A DNA stretch of 64,000 nt from Hyposmocoma kahamanoa (GCF_003589595.1 NW_020654422.1:14421159-14485158); one strand, 5' to 3'; shown: positions 1-12,744, numbered from the stretch's first letter. The notes: generated by a model not told the origin, from the sequence alone. A program made the numbers and translations.

Positions 1-884
1 AATTTAGTACTGGTGCTTCGCCGCCGGCCACATCCGCGGCGTGTTTGCTCCGTTCATTTCCATAGTTATGATCGTGGTTTTAATCTTATCTAGGGCGAAA
101 AATTAATTCTACAAGATTAGTTTAGATTTGCAATAAAAAATGTTACCATTATTATCTTATTTAAGTGGGTTCTAGCGATTCGTCTGCCGCAGCACGCTCA
201 GTTCGCCTGTTCTGCTCGCTCGCTGTTGTATTAGCAAATCAATTAATAAGAGGATTATTAGTTTGCTGCGCTCGCCGTCGCACCTAAATTTGAAATAATG
301 ATTTTGAAATGTTTATTTATATGTATGAAATACATATAATACTATTGACACATTACATTGACATAACATTGTTATATCAAAATTCGTTCTAATTTGGGAA
401 AGAAAATGTCGATTGGATAAAATTTGATATAATTAGCTTAATTTGATATACATTTACGTCACTAAATAGTTATATGTACCTATATTACAAATAATTATAT
501 TATTTGGACCAATAATAAGTTCTTTGTTATAATACTGAAGGAAACGCATGCAAGGTTTAAAACTACCGCCAAGCAGGCTGATTTTATTTCAAATCGGAAT
601 AGATCCGATCGGGTAGCCCATCCGAGTCTCGTAATCAGATGGGTTTCCGAGCGAGAAGATGAACGTGGTTTCTACTATATCATTCTAATTTGTGAGTTAA
701 ATCAAGTAATGAGTCAAAAGTTCCCGATTGGCCAGTTGTGAATCGTAATTATGCGCCTCGACTCGGAAGAGACGCAGTTTCCGATCGGGAGAGGCAATCA
801 AAATCAAGCTGCTGATTGACGCCATCAATTTTATTTAAAACATCATCAGGGCTGGAGGTTTTAAACTAAGATTTTAAACAGGTA
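1..884. other. Upstream non-coding sequence, unrecognised
   Basis: No supportable exon. It includes two GC-richer patches (about 1-60 and 180-285, with 'gctcgctcgctg' and 'gctgcgctcgccgtcgcac') and a segment at 545-830 whose base composition suggests an old repeat. It is presumably intron or 5' flank of the Sidestep-family gene, but no promoter could be defended. Confidence 0.4.
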
Positions 885-1230
885 TTGTTACTCAAGTATG
901 TACCTACGGAAGAGAAAAGCAATATAAGCGTCAATTACTATCAGAAGCGCAATCGCCAAAGCTCACACATTCATAACTTGAGGCACTACGAAATCTTGAT
1001 AATGATTGGTTGTAGTTTCAAATTTAAAAATAAATAACATGTTCTGGACTATTAATATAACTTAAACTTTAGCCTGTTGGTGCATCGTTGAAAGTTCAAT
1101 ACCATCAATACCTATTGTTGCAAGTTACGATATTTTGATATTGTATTGAAATTTTAATCACTGTGCTGCCACCTAGTGTTTAAGACATGCAGGACGACGA
1201 ATTCGAGATGTTTATTTAGTTCTCCAAAAA
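885..1230 (+). repeat. Dispersed repeat, copy 1 (second copy near 46250-46705)
   Basis: Shares blocks with 46250-46705 in the same order and orientation: 'atcgttgaaagttcaatacc', 'gaaattttaa/atac', 'gctgccacct/atctta' and 'attcgagatgttta...ttagttctccaaaa'. It leads directly into LINE endonuclease-like sequence at about 1225, so it may be the 5' part of the same retrotransposon. Confidence 0.6.
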
Positions 1231-1960
1231 AGAAGCGAAGAGTCGCAGATCAGATGTCCGGTTAACGAGGCGTACCTCAGCTACCCTAGGGTACCCATAT
1301 ACCCAGAGTTATACTATGGAGCACAGGTTTTTACCTCGTGCCGGAGTTTGTGTGTACGTTCGCGATGACATCTGTGGCAAAGTTCACAAGATCCTTGAGG
1401 CACCGAGTTTCTCTGTTTTGTGGCTTTTGGTTGACACGGGAGTTACACAAATAGTGTACTGCTGTGTCTACCGCTCACACAGTGGAGATCAGGAGACGAC
1501 CAAGCTGTTCCAATATCTGAACGAGACGTCTGATAAGGCTCGACATGGGTACCCAACTAGTCACTCTGGAGGACTTTAAATCACACTATCAAGAAAGGTT
1601 GTTCCCGTACCAGATGACCGATCATGCTGGGATGCTGGGAGAGACGCGTAAACTTGAGTTAACGCTAATCGTTTCCCAGCTTGTCAGTCGCGACCTAAGG
1701 GAAGAGGTACTCAGAACTCTTCGAAGTTTAGACGTGAATAAAGCTAGCGGCCAGATGGGATGGGATGGGAGGTTGGGGCGATGCCAATCTTGTCAAATTT
1801 AATTCTACCAAAACGCAGGCGTGTCTATTTTCCACAAAATGGAGTCCCTTTCATCGTCTCCGACTTTTCGTGATGTATCCATACCGATAGCCGACCGTCT
1901 CCAGCTACTTGAAATGGACTTGTCGTCCAATCTGGGGACCTACCATAACTTTTCCAAAAA
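1225..1960 (+). mobile_element. Decayed LINE: endonuclease and RT pieces
   Basis: Three frames in order resemble one non-LTR retrotransposon. 1316-1579 carries FLPRAGVCVYVRDDICG and VYCCVYRSHSGDQETTKL, endonuclease-like. 1630-1760 carries REEVLRTLRSLDVNKASG, the classic start of the RT domain. 1785-1945 carries KFNSTKTQACLFSTKWSPF and DVSIPIADRLQLLEMDLSS, RT C-terminal. Frameshifts and internal deletions separate them, so the element is dead. The clade is not certain. Confidence 0.7.
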
Positions 1961-1982
1961 CAATCTTATTTCAATGTAAGCT

Positions 1983-2082
1983 NNNNNNNNNNNNNNNNNN
2001 NNNNNNNNNNNNNNNNNNNNNNNNNNNNNNNNNNNNNNNNNNNNNNNNNNNNNNNNNNNNNNNNNNNNNNNNNNNNNNNNNN
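1983..2082. other. Assembly gap (100 N)
   Basis: Exactly 100 consecutive N, the usual placeholder for a gap of unknown size. It lies between the LINE remnant and a (TA)n tract, which likely caused the break. Open frames drawn through it are artefacts. Confidence 0.99.

Positions 2083-2123
<41 letters not shown>
2083..2123. repeat. (TA)n microsatellite
   Basis: About 20 uninterrupted TA units abut the assembly gap; the true length is unknown. Confidence 0.95.
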
Positions 2124-2128
<5 letters not shown>

Positions 2129-2292
2129 AGTTTATATGGGAAAATCACATTTGTTTTTCAACGTACAACTTGATGCAGTGGAACAAATACGTACTATATT
2201 CAGGTTTTATATATATCGCGAATTAGTGTTTCTGTAATTTTAACATAAGTTAACTTAAAAATTATACTATAATATTCTATTTATTTAGTACA

Positions 2293-2605
2293 TTATATAT
2301 ATAGTAAAACAGTTTCGTCAGCGAGAGCAAAAATATTACAATTTTCCAGCAGAATTTGGTAAAGCTCATTGATATAAATCGTCAATAAGGTGAGGCCCTG
2401 AATGCTTCCCTGGGGAACACCAAAAATGAGGCTGTCCTCATCGGTGGAGATTGAGTCAATCTTGACAAACTGGTAACGATCAGTGAAATAATCGGTAAAT
2501 ATGTCCAAGGCCATCCTCGGATTCCAACACGAGCTAGCTTTGATAAAAGTCTGAGTACCGAAATAGTATCAAGTGCTTTAGATAAATGAAGGAAAATGTT
2601 CATAA
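2293..2605 (-). mobile_element. LINE reverse-transcriptase fragment
   Basis: Two overlapping minus-strand frames share RT motifs. One reads FGVPQGSIQGLTLLTIYINE (RT motif with GVPQGS) followed by NIFALADETVLLYI, where the catalytic YADD has become LADE. The other gives LHLSKALDTISVLRLLSKL, equivalent to the FxDLxKAFDTxxxxxLxxKL block. It is frameshifted and catalytically broken. It differs in strand from the LINE at 1225-1960, so it is a separate insertion. Confidence 0.8.
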
Positions 2606-2755
2606 TTTTTACGTCTAATTGTAATCCTAACAGGTTGGTGAAATTGGTTACTATATTCTTTGTGGAGATTCCATAATTATGACAAAGTAATTGCGTGTAT
2701 TGTTTTTTTATTGTGTGCGTTTATGTTTAGTTAGTCAAACTGTTGTTTAAAATTT

Positions 2756-3010
2756 CGACTCATCCGAAGAACAGAGTCCGTTGTGATTGCATAGCGAAAG
2801 AAGAATAGGTACATTACGAGAATAATTTCGTTATTCAAACTCAGGCCCACGTAAAGGTGTGTCGAGAATTCATGTACCTTATTTCATTTCAGAAATATAA
2901 AATCAAACAAGGATCGATCTGACATCCACAGCGAAGAAGAACGAACGAAATGTACTATGTCCTGAGAATAAGTAGTCTTACACAAAGATCTTTGTTCTAC
3001 GGATGAGTCG
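2756..3010 (+). mobile_element. MITE family B, copy 1
   Basis: Terminal inverted repeats 'cgactcatccg a agaacagag' and 'ctttgttct a cggatgagtcg' enclose about 255 bp, flanked on both sides by ATTT. An inverted copy is at 51234-51494, with the same internal words ('ataagtagtcttac', 'gaagaagaacga', 'tttcatttcagaaatataaaatc'). It has no coding capacity. Confidence 0.8.
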
Positions 3011-3192
3011 ATTTATTGTAATATTTTAGATAGATAGTTTAAAACTGACTGTTTCTGACACTGGTGGCTGTCTCTGCCTTTGTATATCGGACGGCCTTTT
3101 TCAGAGGTTTAGGAAACTTCCCTGAAATGATGCACAAATTACAAAAGTGAGTGATTATAAGAGTAAATACTTTACGTTAATTTTTTTTAAAC

Positions 3193-3294
3193 TTTGCCAG
3201 GGACCGGGTAAACAAAACTACAAAAATGTACTCGATTTAGATCCGAAAGTTTCATTTCTAATGTGTGACAATTGCGACAACCTAAGAACTCTGT
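3193..3294 (+). repeat. Degenerate arm of the fold-back repeat family
   Basis: Shares 'gatccg', 'gtttcattt', 'atgtgtgacaattgcgacaa' and 'cctaagaactc' with the right arms at 4200-4326 and 6686-6802. Many substitutions, so an old copy. Confidence 0.55.
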
Positions 3295-3764
3295 ATAACT
3301 AAAGGCGATAATTTAAGTTATTCCACCTTATAATTAATGAAAAATTGAATGAAACCTTGAAACACTGTTTAAATATATGTCTTTAATTCTAATGTTACAA
3401 CCATTATTATAAATCAGCATTAGCTTCTAAATAATTACAAAGCCGAAATGAAATCGAACCGAAACGGTAAGATCAATGTTACCTTTCGATCGATTACGAC
3501 GACTGCAATGAACAAAGTCATTAGGTACTTTAAATTTTACGTTCCATTACGTTAGATCCATAAACGATAAAAACATTACATGACAAATGATGACAAGTAA
3601 AATTCAATTGTCGTAATTGAATTATGTCATTACCATTAAATTAGACGTTCATTGATTCTTCATTATTTAACGCGTGTTTTGACTCTGTCCAAATGGTAAA
3701 GTAATAATTTATATAAAAGCGTACATCATGCGATGTGTACTTTGTCATAGTCAATCCATAATCG

Positions 3765-3905
3765 GGTATCCCACTGCTGGACACGGATATCCTTTATGGA
3801 AAGAGAGTTTAGGTTATAGTCCGCCAACGGAAACTTTATACATTTTTCAAGGGTTGTGTACAACCTAATTTCAACAGGGAAGATGGTTTCTCCGTACCAC
3901 CAGTT
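3765..3905 (+). repeat. Lepidopteran-type dispersed repeat fragment
   Basis: 'tatcccactgctggacacgg' followed by a mid block 'agagtttaggttatagtccg' matches a very common lepidopteran interspersed repeat (usually 'cccactgctgggca'). Identification is from memory of the word pattern, not a search. Confidence 0.45.
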
Positions 3906-3912
3906 TGGGATC

Positions 3913-4326
3913 CAGTATTTCCTCTAATGAAAAATCCCAAACAGACATAAGACTGCAGTACTAATTAATATGTTTTAGTTTATTCTAATTTCTATTAATA
4001 ATTAATAATAAATTAAACTTAATAAAAATTCATTCAATAAAATAATTTGTAAAACTTAATGTAGCGTAAATTGGAATGTTTTCTTTGTAAAATTAAAAAT
4101 AAGGTATTTAATTAATAACTATTGTAACTATAGTGAAAAAATAGGGTGGTTTGCATTAATATTAGACATAACTGGTTGAAGACTGTACCACCTCAGTCAA
4201 CCGTGACCATGGGACCTGTAAAGGGCCCGAAACGTCGGTTTGTTTGAAAAAACAAATATACGCGATTTAAATCCGGAAAAATAGTTTCATTTCCTATGTG
4301 TAACAATCGCGAAAACCTAAGAACTC
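3913..4326 (+). mobile_element. Fold-back element, copy 1 (left arm missing)
   Basis: 3913-4300 is almost base-for-base the same as 58339-58720, including AT-rich core and right arm 'gtgaccatgggacctgtaaa'. The left arm seen at 58201-58324 is absent here, replaced by other repeat sequence. The arm ends with 'cctaagaactc'. Confidence 0.8.
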
Positions 4327-6467
4327 GATAAGTATTTTTAATGTTACCATTAATATTGAGCAAAAAATCTTTAAGGAAAATCAGCTACATTTTTACTTCA
4401 AAAGTGTTTGTACAAAGAATATTTTACACGGCGCTTTCCATTCCAGCTGCGACGAAAAATGGTGTTATAAAACATTCTTCTTAAAAAAAGGTTACATTAA
4501 AAAAACTTTAGTTCTGAAAGAAACAATAAATTTGCCTTTTATCCTGTAACCAGCGAAACAGTTATCAGATTATCTCAACAGTCAATCTCTAAAAAGAAAG
4601 GCGAAACTTTAAATTCTCACCTAATCTCAAACCAGCTTCTCCTTTTTGTGTTTTAATAAAATAATTCACCCAAAGCACTAGGGTAACAAAAGCCATGAAA
4701 ACTCGTCGCCGTACCGTCTTGGGCAATCTCGATAAAAACTAGCTCGATCGTAAACTTGACCCCTCTGTTATCCTGGTACAATCAACACGAAAACTTTAGG
4801 AAAAGTCCGAACAAGCCTGGGATGATTTACGTTCGGTCGCTGACAGTAAAAATGTGGGTCAGTTTGGAAATTAAAATTTTATGGGGACTTTGAGGGCATC
4901 TCGAGGGTGTTTTCGGATAGAATAATGCGAAAATCGGATTACCTTTATGGTATGCTTTCGAGGCTCGTTCCATGGGAGGATTATTCTTATGCTTAGTTTT
5001 CTTTGATGTTTTGTATCGAAGGTCGTAATATTGAGATAAGCAAACAATATAACCATAAAGGAGACTTGATGTGGAAGAGTGAATTTTTATAATAAGGATA
5101 AAGTCGGTATTGGAAAACCTTACATACAAAATTGTTTGCATTACGATAATTACAGGAAGTTGGATTAAGATTCAACTTCCTAAATCTTGTGATTTAACAC
5201 AGATTTTAACACAGGAGGATTTGAATAAGATAAACCCAGTTTAAGAAACCCCTGCAACAATACTAGTAGTACCATAGTATGATAAATCAAGTATAGTAAC
5301 TCCATACAAACGTTGCAGCGTGGCTTGTATGTGGGCAAGCTCGCCGCGTGCCGTGTACAGACGCACGCATTCGCATAATCTCGCGATGCATTCACGTTGC
5401 GTAGCACACGTCATCACACGCGCCTTACATTGTTATGCGAATGTGTGCATCCGTACAGTGACACCATACTTATCTTATTATACCATGTTAGTACCATGAC
5501 ACAATTTTTCATTCACTCATTATTGTAATGTGTGTAATCCACAATAATGTATACTTAGTCGAAACGTGTTTTTTCGCCTTAGCGTGATTATAATTAGGCT
5601 GTAATTCCTGGGTGTGTATACTGTACTGGGTAACATAGGTAATATTAAACTAATTAAAGACAATAAAGCTGGTCATAAAACGAAGGCTTTTGAGTAAGTA
5701 AATTATACTATTCAAACATAAATGGCCCTTTAACTTTTGAGCTACTTTACATCAGTATTATTTTTAGGAAATTATTAATGTTTTTAAGACAGCGTAAAAA
5801 ACCATTTTGTAGAAAATATCTTTTAATTACAAACATATCATAAACGTTCAAAAACCGCAAATTACGACCAGCATAAAGGTAAACATTTTGTTAGAACAAA
5901 TTTCTTATCTGTGAAAATGTTATTATTGCTTCATAATAACATCGAATTCGATGTTATTATTACATTCAAATTTTGAACAACTCTAAAACAAAACAATTTG
6001 ATTCGACCTCAGTTCTAACATCAGTCGAGATGAAGTTTTATTCGAAATCAAATTTCAATAGTAAACAATTTTGACAATTTTACACGTTACTTGATATCGA
6101 ACGATATGATAACTGGGGTCGATTCTAGTTTATCTATGAATATAAAACAAAAACTACGGTTGTGTGACATGCGTGAGAAAAGTTTTTATTTGCCGCTATT
6201 TCACCAGTCGTACATGCAGTTCCTGAACACATCAAAGAGAGCTTATAATATGGGTGTAGATAAAGTAGTGTATGTAACTGTACATAATTAGGCCCTAAAA
6301 CACTCGTGAGATGTTTTTATGAAACTCGCCTGTCGCCTCGTTTCGTAAACCGTCACTAGTATTTTAATGCCTTTCATTATGTAACAGTCATATAAACTAC
6401 TATTTTTAATAGCTCTCCCGAATCGGAACAGAACTTAAGTGATAATTTTTAAAACAAATATTTTTTT
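4327..6467. other. Presumed intron, no gene
   Basis: AT-rich sequence with short frames only. A perfect 28-bp palindrome lies at 5933-5960. No coding exon or recognisable element is supportable. Confidence 0.5.
5933..5960. repeat. Perfect 28-bp palindrome
   Basis: The sequence is 'ataataacatcga' followed directly by 'attcgatgttattat': self-complementary with no spacer and centred on an EcoRI-like gaattc. It could extrude as a cruciform or be the fused ends of a lost element. Confidence 0.9.
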
Positions 6468-6802
6468 GGAAATGAAACTGTTTTTCCGGATTTAAATCGC
6501 GTATAGGTATTTGTTTTTTCAAATAAACCAACGTTTTGGGACCTTACAGGTCCCGTGGTGACGGTTGACTCAATTATATTTTATTTTCAGAAAGCAATTA
6601 CAACCTCTTTGGTAGCAAAAATTATTCTTTTAAATGGGACCCATTAATGATACTTTTGTTTAGTATAAACTTATACAGTCACCCGTGACCATGGGACCTG
6701 TAAAGGGCCCGAAACGTCGGTTTGTTTGAAAAACAAATATACGCGATTTAAATTCGGAAAAATAGTTTCATTTCCTATGTGTAACAATCGCGAAAACCTA
6801 AA
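6468..6802. mobile_element. Fold-back element, copy 2
   Basis: Left arm 6468-6560 and right arm 6685-6802 are inverted copies of each other (about 100 bp), sharing 'tatttgttttttcaaa', 'acctgtaa', 'cgatttaaa' and 'tagtttcatttcc'. The unique middle is about 120 bp, unlike the AT-rich core of the copies at 3913 and 58201. Confidence 0.75.
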
Positions 6803-7652
6803 TTACAATGGGAAAATAGCTAAACACCCAATGTTCATTAAAATGTACTATATATAATTACATGCTTCAAGAAATGGTATGGCCTCAATTTTGTATGAAA
6901 AATGTATTTTTCTAGATACTCTATGGTTATATAGAATATTATAGCGCCAAATTTTAATACGATATTATTATTATAATGTACATTGGTAGTTTACGTGATC
7001 ATAGGAATAATATTATCTGGCTCAGAATCATTTCACATTATATCTATTTTGGGGGCATTACAAGGTTATAGGCAATGCCATAAATAAGAAATTACAGGCT
7101 TAGTGGTCTGAAGAAATATTATGCAATATTTTTAGAAAACTGAAATGCGTACATGCATTTTCGATCATAAATGTACATGATTAATAAAGACACAATTTAC
7201 TTGAATGAAGAGGAGAACGGCAAAATCATACGTCACGTGAGTCAATCGCGATAGCTGGCTAAACTTTCTACGGCTTTATCCTACAGAAATCAACACGAAG
7301 GCTCTTTGAACAAAGTTATAAAGGTTCAGAGCGAAATAAAACATTCGCGTACGACCAAAAGGAATCCACTTTTAAATCGATCAGCATGTACTAGAAACTA
7401 TTGGATTTAGTTTCTTACCCTTATTTTTTCTATAACTTGTTATTTCTTTTGCTCTATCAATAAAATTTATATCGCACAGAATTTTTTTGTATACATAGAG
7501 TATATGTCAAATTCTAAAGGGCTTATTCTGATCACCAAAATTAATAATTTTTACTTGACGACTTTTGGAAATTCGCGTTTAGAACTGTTTTAACTTTTCA
7601 CACATTTAGTGCATTTAGTTACGGGAAAATATTGTTTAGTATACATTAACAA

Positions 7653-7860
7653 GGTGTGGTAGCATTATGGTTTGACCTACCACCTCTCAAGTAGGGGATC
7701 GTGGGTTCGAACTCGGGCTTGCACCTCTGAGTTTTCCGGAATCTATGTGCGAAATATAATTTGACATTTACTGTGTGTTTTTCGGTGAAGAAAAACAAGG
7801 CCTGTGCCCAGTAGTAGGACTATATAGGCTAACCATTGTTATTAATATACATCAATCAAT
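7653..7860 (+). mobile_element. tRNA-derived SINE, family S3, copy 1
   Basis: A B-box-like 'gggttcgaactcgggcttgc' is followed by 'acctctgagttttccggaat' and a tail with 'cctgtgcccagtagtaggac'. The same layout is at 25787-25975. 'gtgcccagcagtgggac' tails are typical of lepidopteran SINEs. Confidence 0.65.
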
Positions 7861-8559
7861 GCACGTGGCTTTATAATTTTAATATTGATACAATTTAAGT
7901 AATTAAGAAAACAAAAATAGACTTACATTGCAATAAATGAAGGAGCTCCGCGCTAAGAAGCTTTTCAATCCGCCTTGTTGACGCCTTGAATGACTAGAAG
8001 GGTAGCAGCTACTTCTGCCAAATAATAATCTTAGCTATCCAAAAGGGACGTGTAACCAGGCTCTTTGGAACGACGACGCCCGAGGGCGCGGGCCAATAGT
8101 GGAAAAAAGTAATTATATAACTATTAAACACATTGTCGGTTCTGTAAATTTAGTATTGTATTCAAGATACCTTTTATTTGAACGCCTAATAGACTAATAG
8201 AATACAAATAATAAACAGCGACAATAAAACTATTTTGGTAAAAAATTCAAAATATAAGTTTAAGTAAAAAAATTGTTTATGGTATACATGTGCGTGTATC
8301 AATGCGATTATTATCAATAATATTAAGGTTAGTATGACATGAACGGATATTAATGGCTTCTGGTATCTATTTATGTTTATAAATTTTGATGGTAAACGTT
8401 TACTTTTATCCGAAATAAATTATTCTATGAACATTTTCATTATAATGTAATATAGTGTAATGCCGCCACAACCACACCTTTTACTTGGTCTCAATTATTT
8501 TACTATGTTAACCAGAGTATTGGATTTTTCCTGGGTAGTACCTAGAACACCCAGACAGT

Positions 8560-8665
8560 ACCAACAACAGACCAGAAGTTCCCTAAATTGTGAACTGGGA
8601 ATCGAACCCAAATCCTCCTCATCCAGCGCCTAGAATGCAAATCGTTGAACCATCGAGTTCGTCAC
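8560..8665 (-). mobile_element. tRNA-derived SINE head
   Basis: On the minus strand: 'gatggttcaacgatttgcat' then 'gggttcgattcccagttcac', an A-box-like and a perfect B-box (ggttcgattcc) at tRNA spacing. It lacks a 3' end that would pair as an acceptor stem, so it reads as a SINE rather than a tRNA. Confidence 0.55.
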
Positions 8666-11453
8666 AATTACTATGATAGTATTCTTTACCTTATTCGTAT
8701 CGTTGATAAAAAAAATTCTATCATGAAATATTTGTTGCAAAGTATTGGTACCTATTATAGAGGTAGTTTCTTTGGGTGGTAACATTTAAAAGGTGATGCC
8801 TGAGCGCACACATCTTTTGAATGTTTGAATATCTTTTCCTGATAAAAAAGAAAAAATTAAGCACTGCCAAAGCTATGTATGAGGTTTTCATAGATGACGT
8901 AGAAATGAGACTCCAGTGACTGTTATTAATTATATTATAAGATCTTTCACTATAAATCAAAACAAAACAAAACCACGTCGTTTCTAGTCAAAGATGCATT
9001 TCGTAACGGCGACTGCCTGTTAGTGTTCCGTAATGCGATGGTGATGATAAGTAATATAGATTTATTTATATATTCGATAAAACTAATTCTTAATGAAGCA
9101 AAGTAAGTTTTTTAACAAAATAATATAAATAAATGTCACGATTCGCTAACACGTGGAAAGTCGTACCAAAATTAGAAATCCATTGTGATGGTAATTTGTA
9201 GGAACGTTATGAGTATACGTTAATGCCTTAACTAAAGTAACCTACAAAAACTTTTACACGATTTCAAAGCCGAAGTCATACCGTCTTTTACAACACTTAT
9301 CCACTTTTTACGTTGCACTAAACTTAAATATGTCTTAAACCAATGCTTGCATTGCAAAAGACACTCTTAATACATTGTGTTAAAAATGTCTTGTATATTT
9401 AAGTATTGGTCTAAGACGTACTTCAATTTGGTGCAAATGGACATAAGTCTCAATTTACATTGTGGCGGAATGTCATGGAAGCGATTTTTATATCCAAAGT
9501 ATAATGAACTTTATGTCAATTGTTTAACGTACAAACTACAAACGAGACAAAAAATGTCCTTCCATTCCGTACAGCGGTAATGTTTAGTTACCGCGGTACG
9601 GAATTTGAGTGAATTTAATGGACGTACGTAGTTAACAATTTTGACGGAAAAAGTTGTTTTCATGATTCGATTTAAAATTCCATTTTCTATATTATGATGT
9701 AAATAATTCAATGTTGATTACGCGTGTTAGAGTCATAAAGGGTAATATGGTATAAACCAATTAGCACTTAACGATAGCTACAGTAAAATTACGCATAACA
9801 TGGACAGCCTTCTACATATTTTTAACGAATAATTTTATCAGTTCGCGTACATCGTGGTTCACGTGGCTCACCGTATTATCAGCGAATGAACATCCCAACA
9901 AAAGAATCCATTACGTGGATTCAGACAAAACCTAACAGTCATCCACAGTACGATATATCTGATCCTCCTATACTTCGGACTTAAGATTTATCTTGATTAA
10001 GTGAACCCCTAAATTTCTAGCCGTTATCCCCGTGAAATCAACACGGCGAACTTTCATTGGAGGGAAAAAACTTTTGTTTTTTTAACGAAGAAAACTTTTG
10101 ATGATTGACAAGAATAAAAATACGCTGGTACCGTCTGCCTTTGCTATGTCTTGTTTCGTTATCCCGCCTCTAGATTCGCTTTAATGATGATTAAGTTTTA
10201 AATTAAAAGTTTGCCATTTCCTTGAAAGGAGGCATTGTTTTAAAAATTAAAAACGATGGCTCCATCTTTCTCATTGGAAATTATTTTGCACAGTTTTCTT
10301 TTAAAAAGGCGTTAATCTCTTAGGAAGAATTTGAAGTTCTCCATTTTAAAAGTTATACTGTATACATACATACATATACCAATTACTAAATTGGTACTAA
10401 ATTGGTAAGGTACTAACGTTTCAGCAATTTTAGAAAAATCTTTGAACAAAATGTGGAGATATATTTAAACAGTTAGAATAGCACAATATTTATAACTCGT
10501 ACTACCTCGAAGTTGATTATGAAATTGCAATAAAAAGGTTAAACTCATATCCTCAATTCAATTTATTTACTATTTCGATGTTGGAAGATGGATTTTATCT
10601 ATTATCAGATTACGTAGCCATTTTCTATCCAGAAAAATGTTGTTGCTTTTTGAATAAAGGCAATACGACAGGGATCCTGTATTATATATTATATTCTGAC
10701 ATCGATGTCACATAATATAGACTAGTCTTTAGTGTTTTGATGACATATTATCATCGTAAATTATAAAATATTGTTTAGTATGTTCTTAATTTCGAATTTA
10801 ATTTAAACTAGCTAGTTTAGCTAGTAGTTAGTAGAATAATTTAGTATTAAAAGCGCAATGTGGACAAAATTCGTGTTAGCGTAGTGTCAATTGCTGGATA
10901 TATGCAATATCGATAGATAAGGTTCAAATTAACGTTTAAGTGTTTAATATTTGACAAAAAAAATGTAAATGTGACAATTTTTTTGCTGAATATTTTAAAG
11001 GGGGAAATTCTCATTTCGGTACCCGCACTTTAACGACGCGGACAAAACAATGAACGGGTGGCAGCTGTTCCTTTCAGTAAGCGATAGCAGCGTTGCGGCG
11101 AATGGATATGAAAGCTTCACATGATTGCCGGGAACCACCCCTGAATACTCATATCGCGAACCTTTGTTTCGAGTCAACGAAAACATTTTCATTTCCTCGG
11201 CCACATTCGACCCGAAATGTAGTTTGTTTATCTACAATTTAGGATATTTGGGGAGCGTTCGTCGTTTGCGATTCGCCGCGTGCTGATTTAATTTTCATTG
11301 TGAAAACATTTTAAGGGGAATCCGTGTAAACACTGCTATTTAGACAAACACGCCCAATAATGAACGAATGTATTTGAACGGAAGCTGTTTATTTGATGTA
11401 TAATTTAGTTTTTTTTATATTGTAATGTACATATCGTTTAGTAGGTACGTAAC
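8666..11453. other. Presumed intron, no gene
   Basis: AT-rich with only short random frames. An imperfect hairpin at 9564-9606 ('ttccgtacagcggtaa' against 'ttaccgcggtacggaa') and tandem 'ctagctagtttagctagtag' near 10808 are the only structures noticed. Confidence 0.45.
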
Positions 11454-11660
11454 GGTAAAGCTCCTTGTGAAAGAGTTCGTCCAGGGAAGTACTGCCACCT
11501 TACCTATTTCTACCGCCAAGCGGTAATGCTCACGTAATTGCGTTTCGATTTTAAAGAGTAAGGGTGCTGGTGAAACTGTAGGAACATGGGACTTATCAAC
11601 TTATGTCTCAAGGTTATAGGCGCAGAGGCAGTGCTCCTCAGGTCTTTGCAATTTAAAACT
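11454..11660 (-). repeat. GACGGGACGAAC repeat family, copy 1
   Basis: In minus orientation it shares 'ttgtgaaagagttcgtccag', 'ggaagtactgccacc', 'gggtgctggtgaaa' and 'gtctcaaggttata' with other copies at about 21050, 29845, 37565, 47492 and 51768. It ends about 190 bp before exon 1. Confidence 0.7.
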
Positions 11661-11846
11661 CAGCAGCAGTAGCACTGCAACTGTTAAAATTTGCAGAAAC
11701 AATTTACCTCTTTCAACCTAATAATAATACCAAAAGCATACAAAAACATACACAATCAATCCCTGACTTCTTACCTTAAATAATCACTCAATACCTTTAC
11801 TTAGAGCACGGATGAACCTTAATAAATCTGTCTTCCTTTCTCACAG

Positions 11847-11957
11847 AGCTTCCGAGTAAGCCGGTGATCTTTGACGAATACGGCAAAGAAATATCCGGGA
11901 TTGCTGGCCCTTACAACGAAGGGGGAGATTTCAAACTTATTTGTTCCGTAAACGGGG
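11847..11957 (+). CDS. Exon 1 of visible part: first half of Ig2
   Basis: The acceptor reads tctcacag|ag and the donor g|gtaagt. The exon starts with two bases that complete a codon and ends in phase 1. It encodes 36 full residues (LPSKPVIFDEYGKE... to GPYNEGGDFKLICSVNG), containing the A-A' strands and the B-strand Cys of an Ig domain. The 'GPYxEG' turn before the first Cys is typical of the second Ig of Sidestep proteins. The exon supplying the preceding base and Ig1 was not found in 1-11846. Confidence 0.88.
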
Positions 11958-12705
11958 GTAAGTACATGTTTCTATTGTAAGATAATAGAATTGTGTAGAC
12001 ATATACAGGCTGTCCCTGAAAGAGCGATTCAAATTTTGAATTGGCGTTAGTATTTTTTTATATGTTTACTTCTAATTTTTTTTATCTATGTTTTACAATT
12101 TAATCAGGAATATTCTGCAATTATAATATCCTAGTAAACATTGATTAATCATAGTAAAAATGTAAATAATAGAAATAACTTGAGATTGTAAGTATTCACT
12201 GAAGCAAACATACCGTGGTGAGAATTTTTTTTAAATTATAAAAAAAATGTAATTTTGAGTAAAATCACTAGATTTTTTTCAATAAAAATTATTTCCATTA
12301 CACAAAACTGTCAATAGCTTTATCGCCGTAGTGCATAAATTAATTCAATATAAAATGTTCAAGGTCTATAAATCGTTGAATTTTTGTCGGTATGTCATTG
12401 ATACATATCCATGGAAAAGCAGTAGACGACAAATACACAGGAAGCACTTAGAAATCGCACTGTAAAGTCCTTATTTAACCTATTATTAAACTTATTTACC
12501 CTTAACTGCCTCAGTGGCCGAACGGTTACCATGCCGGACTGCCACGCAGAGGTCCCAGGTTCGATTCCCGGGCCGGGAGAAATATTTGTATGACCTACAT
12601 TTATTTCTCTCGTGAGTTTGGGTGTAACTTGTGGTTGTCTATGTGTGTGTCCATGGCACCCGCGACACAGGGTTTCCCTAGTGCGGGGCTATGTTGAGTG
12701 TGTGC

Positions 12706-12744
<39 letters not shown>

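Noticed and set aside
1909..2148. Frames crossing the N run with Tyr-Ile repeats
   Set aside because: Artefacts of the assembly gap and the (TA)n microsatellite.
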